Below the pieces are notes generated by a model, which saw only the letters and a list, made by a program, of their open reading frames with translations, was not told the origin of the DNA and did not search any database. 64,000 nt of DNA from JAHECE01 sp963780675. GTDB taxonomy: Bacteria > Actinomycetota > Actinomycetes > Actinomycetales > JAHECE01. The stretch spans positions 124,001 through 188,000 of the forward strand of contig CAWACR010000009.1 of assembly GCA_963780675.1 (NCBI GenBank), in the 5' to 3' direction. A program made the position numbers and the translations under genes. Shown piece after piece: positions 63,733 through 64,000 of the stretch (its first letter is position 1; every line of letters begins with the position of its first letter).

Positions 63733-64000
63733 ATGGACCACGCCGCGCTGCTGCTCGACCGGCTGGACGCCATCGGCGCCGCCCTGGAGCGCAGCGGGCA
63801 CGCCCTGGCTCTGCTGGCGCTGGGCTCGGTGGGCCGCGAGCTCGACCGCCTGGACGCCTGGTCCGACCTCGACTTCTTCGCGATCGTCGAGCCCGGGCAC
63901 AAGGCGGCGTTCCTCGACGACCTCGGCTGGCTCACCTCGATCGCACCGGTCGCCTCCACGTTCCGGAACACGGTCGACGGGTACAAGGTCCTCTATGCCG
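63733..64000 (+). CDS. Nucleotidyltransferase domain protein, 3' part outside window
   Basis: The first ~89 residues show LALGSVGRELDRLDAWSDLDFFAIV, where GSVGR and SDLD form the nucleotidyltransferase metal site. It could act on a small molecule such as an aminoglycoside, or be a toxin-like protein; this cannot be judged from the part present. ATG at 63733 with GGAAGGACC upstream. Confidence 0.8.
   Translation, partial: MDHAALLLDRLDAIGAALERSGHALALLALGSVGRELDRLDAWSDLDFFAIVEPGHKAAFLDDLGWLTSIAPVASTFRNTVDGYKVLYA

Overview
The window is very GC-rich, with SD-led GTG/ATG starts, several leaderless-looking starts, and the gene order dnaX-recR-DUF5063-lysC-asd with an SRP RNA beside dnaX. This points to a high-GC Gram-positive actinobacterium. 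Two oligosaccharide loci and a peptide-type sugar importer suggest a plant-polymer degrader of the Micrococcales (Cellulomonas/Promicromonospora-like). That placement is inference; no rRNA or phylogenetic marker was compared.

Region 1 (1-10.2 kb, minus strand) is a glycan-utilisation locus: LacI regulator, solute-binding lipoprotein, DppB permease, a DppC-DppD permease/ATPase fusion, OppF ATPase, GH43 and GH2 enzymes. Many reading frames here are broken by small indels. Because the essential genes dnaX and asd elsewhere in the window also carry single-base insertions, most of these breaks are probably sequence errors rather than decay.

Region 2 (10.4-25.7 kb) holds an ABC exporter, a MarR regulator with clear operators facing a truncated F420-type reductase, then a minus-strand block of a LuxR-family (LAL) regulator, a SHOCT protein, a metallo-hydrolase, DUF6325, SulP, a membrane protein and a CMD-like protein. 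After it come a truncated metallo-hydrolase and a large membrane protein of unknown function.

Region 3 (25.8-29.2 kb) is a convergent pair encoding an animal-type heme peroxidase resembling fatty-acid alpha-dioxygenases and a lipoxygenase-family protein. It is a candidate oxylipin-forming locus and one of the most unusual parts of the window.

Region 4 (29.5-43.8 kb) is mostly core: a TrpXYZ-like ABC importer, an S9 peptidase, asd, lysC (with an internal start for a beta subunit), DUF5063, recR, dnaX, the SRP RNA, and a flavinylation module (ferric-reductase-like protein, FMN-binding protein, ApbE).

Region 5 (43.9-49.7 kb) is accessory. An intact tRNA-Ser(GGA) has a 56-bp copy of its 3' end 2.5 kb downstream, bounding a small element that carries an AAA ATPase, paired repeats that look like integrase arm sites, and an antitoxin fragment, but no integrase. 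Beyond it lie a Schlafen/AlbA-type ATP-binding protein with an operator-like palindrome over its start, then a chain of hsdR, AlbA-copy and ROK-kinase fragments.

Region 6 (49.8-64 kb) is mostly metabolic: GH1 6-phospho-beta-glucosidase, a ProA-like dehydrogenase, phosphofructokinase, a patatin with EF-hands, a CPBP protease joined in frame to a proline iminopeptidase across 19-bp repeats, an L,D-transpeptidase, thioredoxin, carbamate kinase, GH13, an amidase, and the start of a nucleotidyltransferase.
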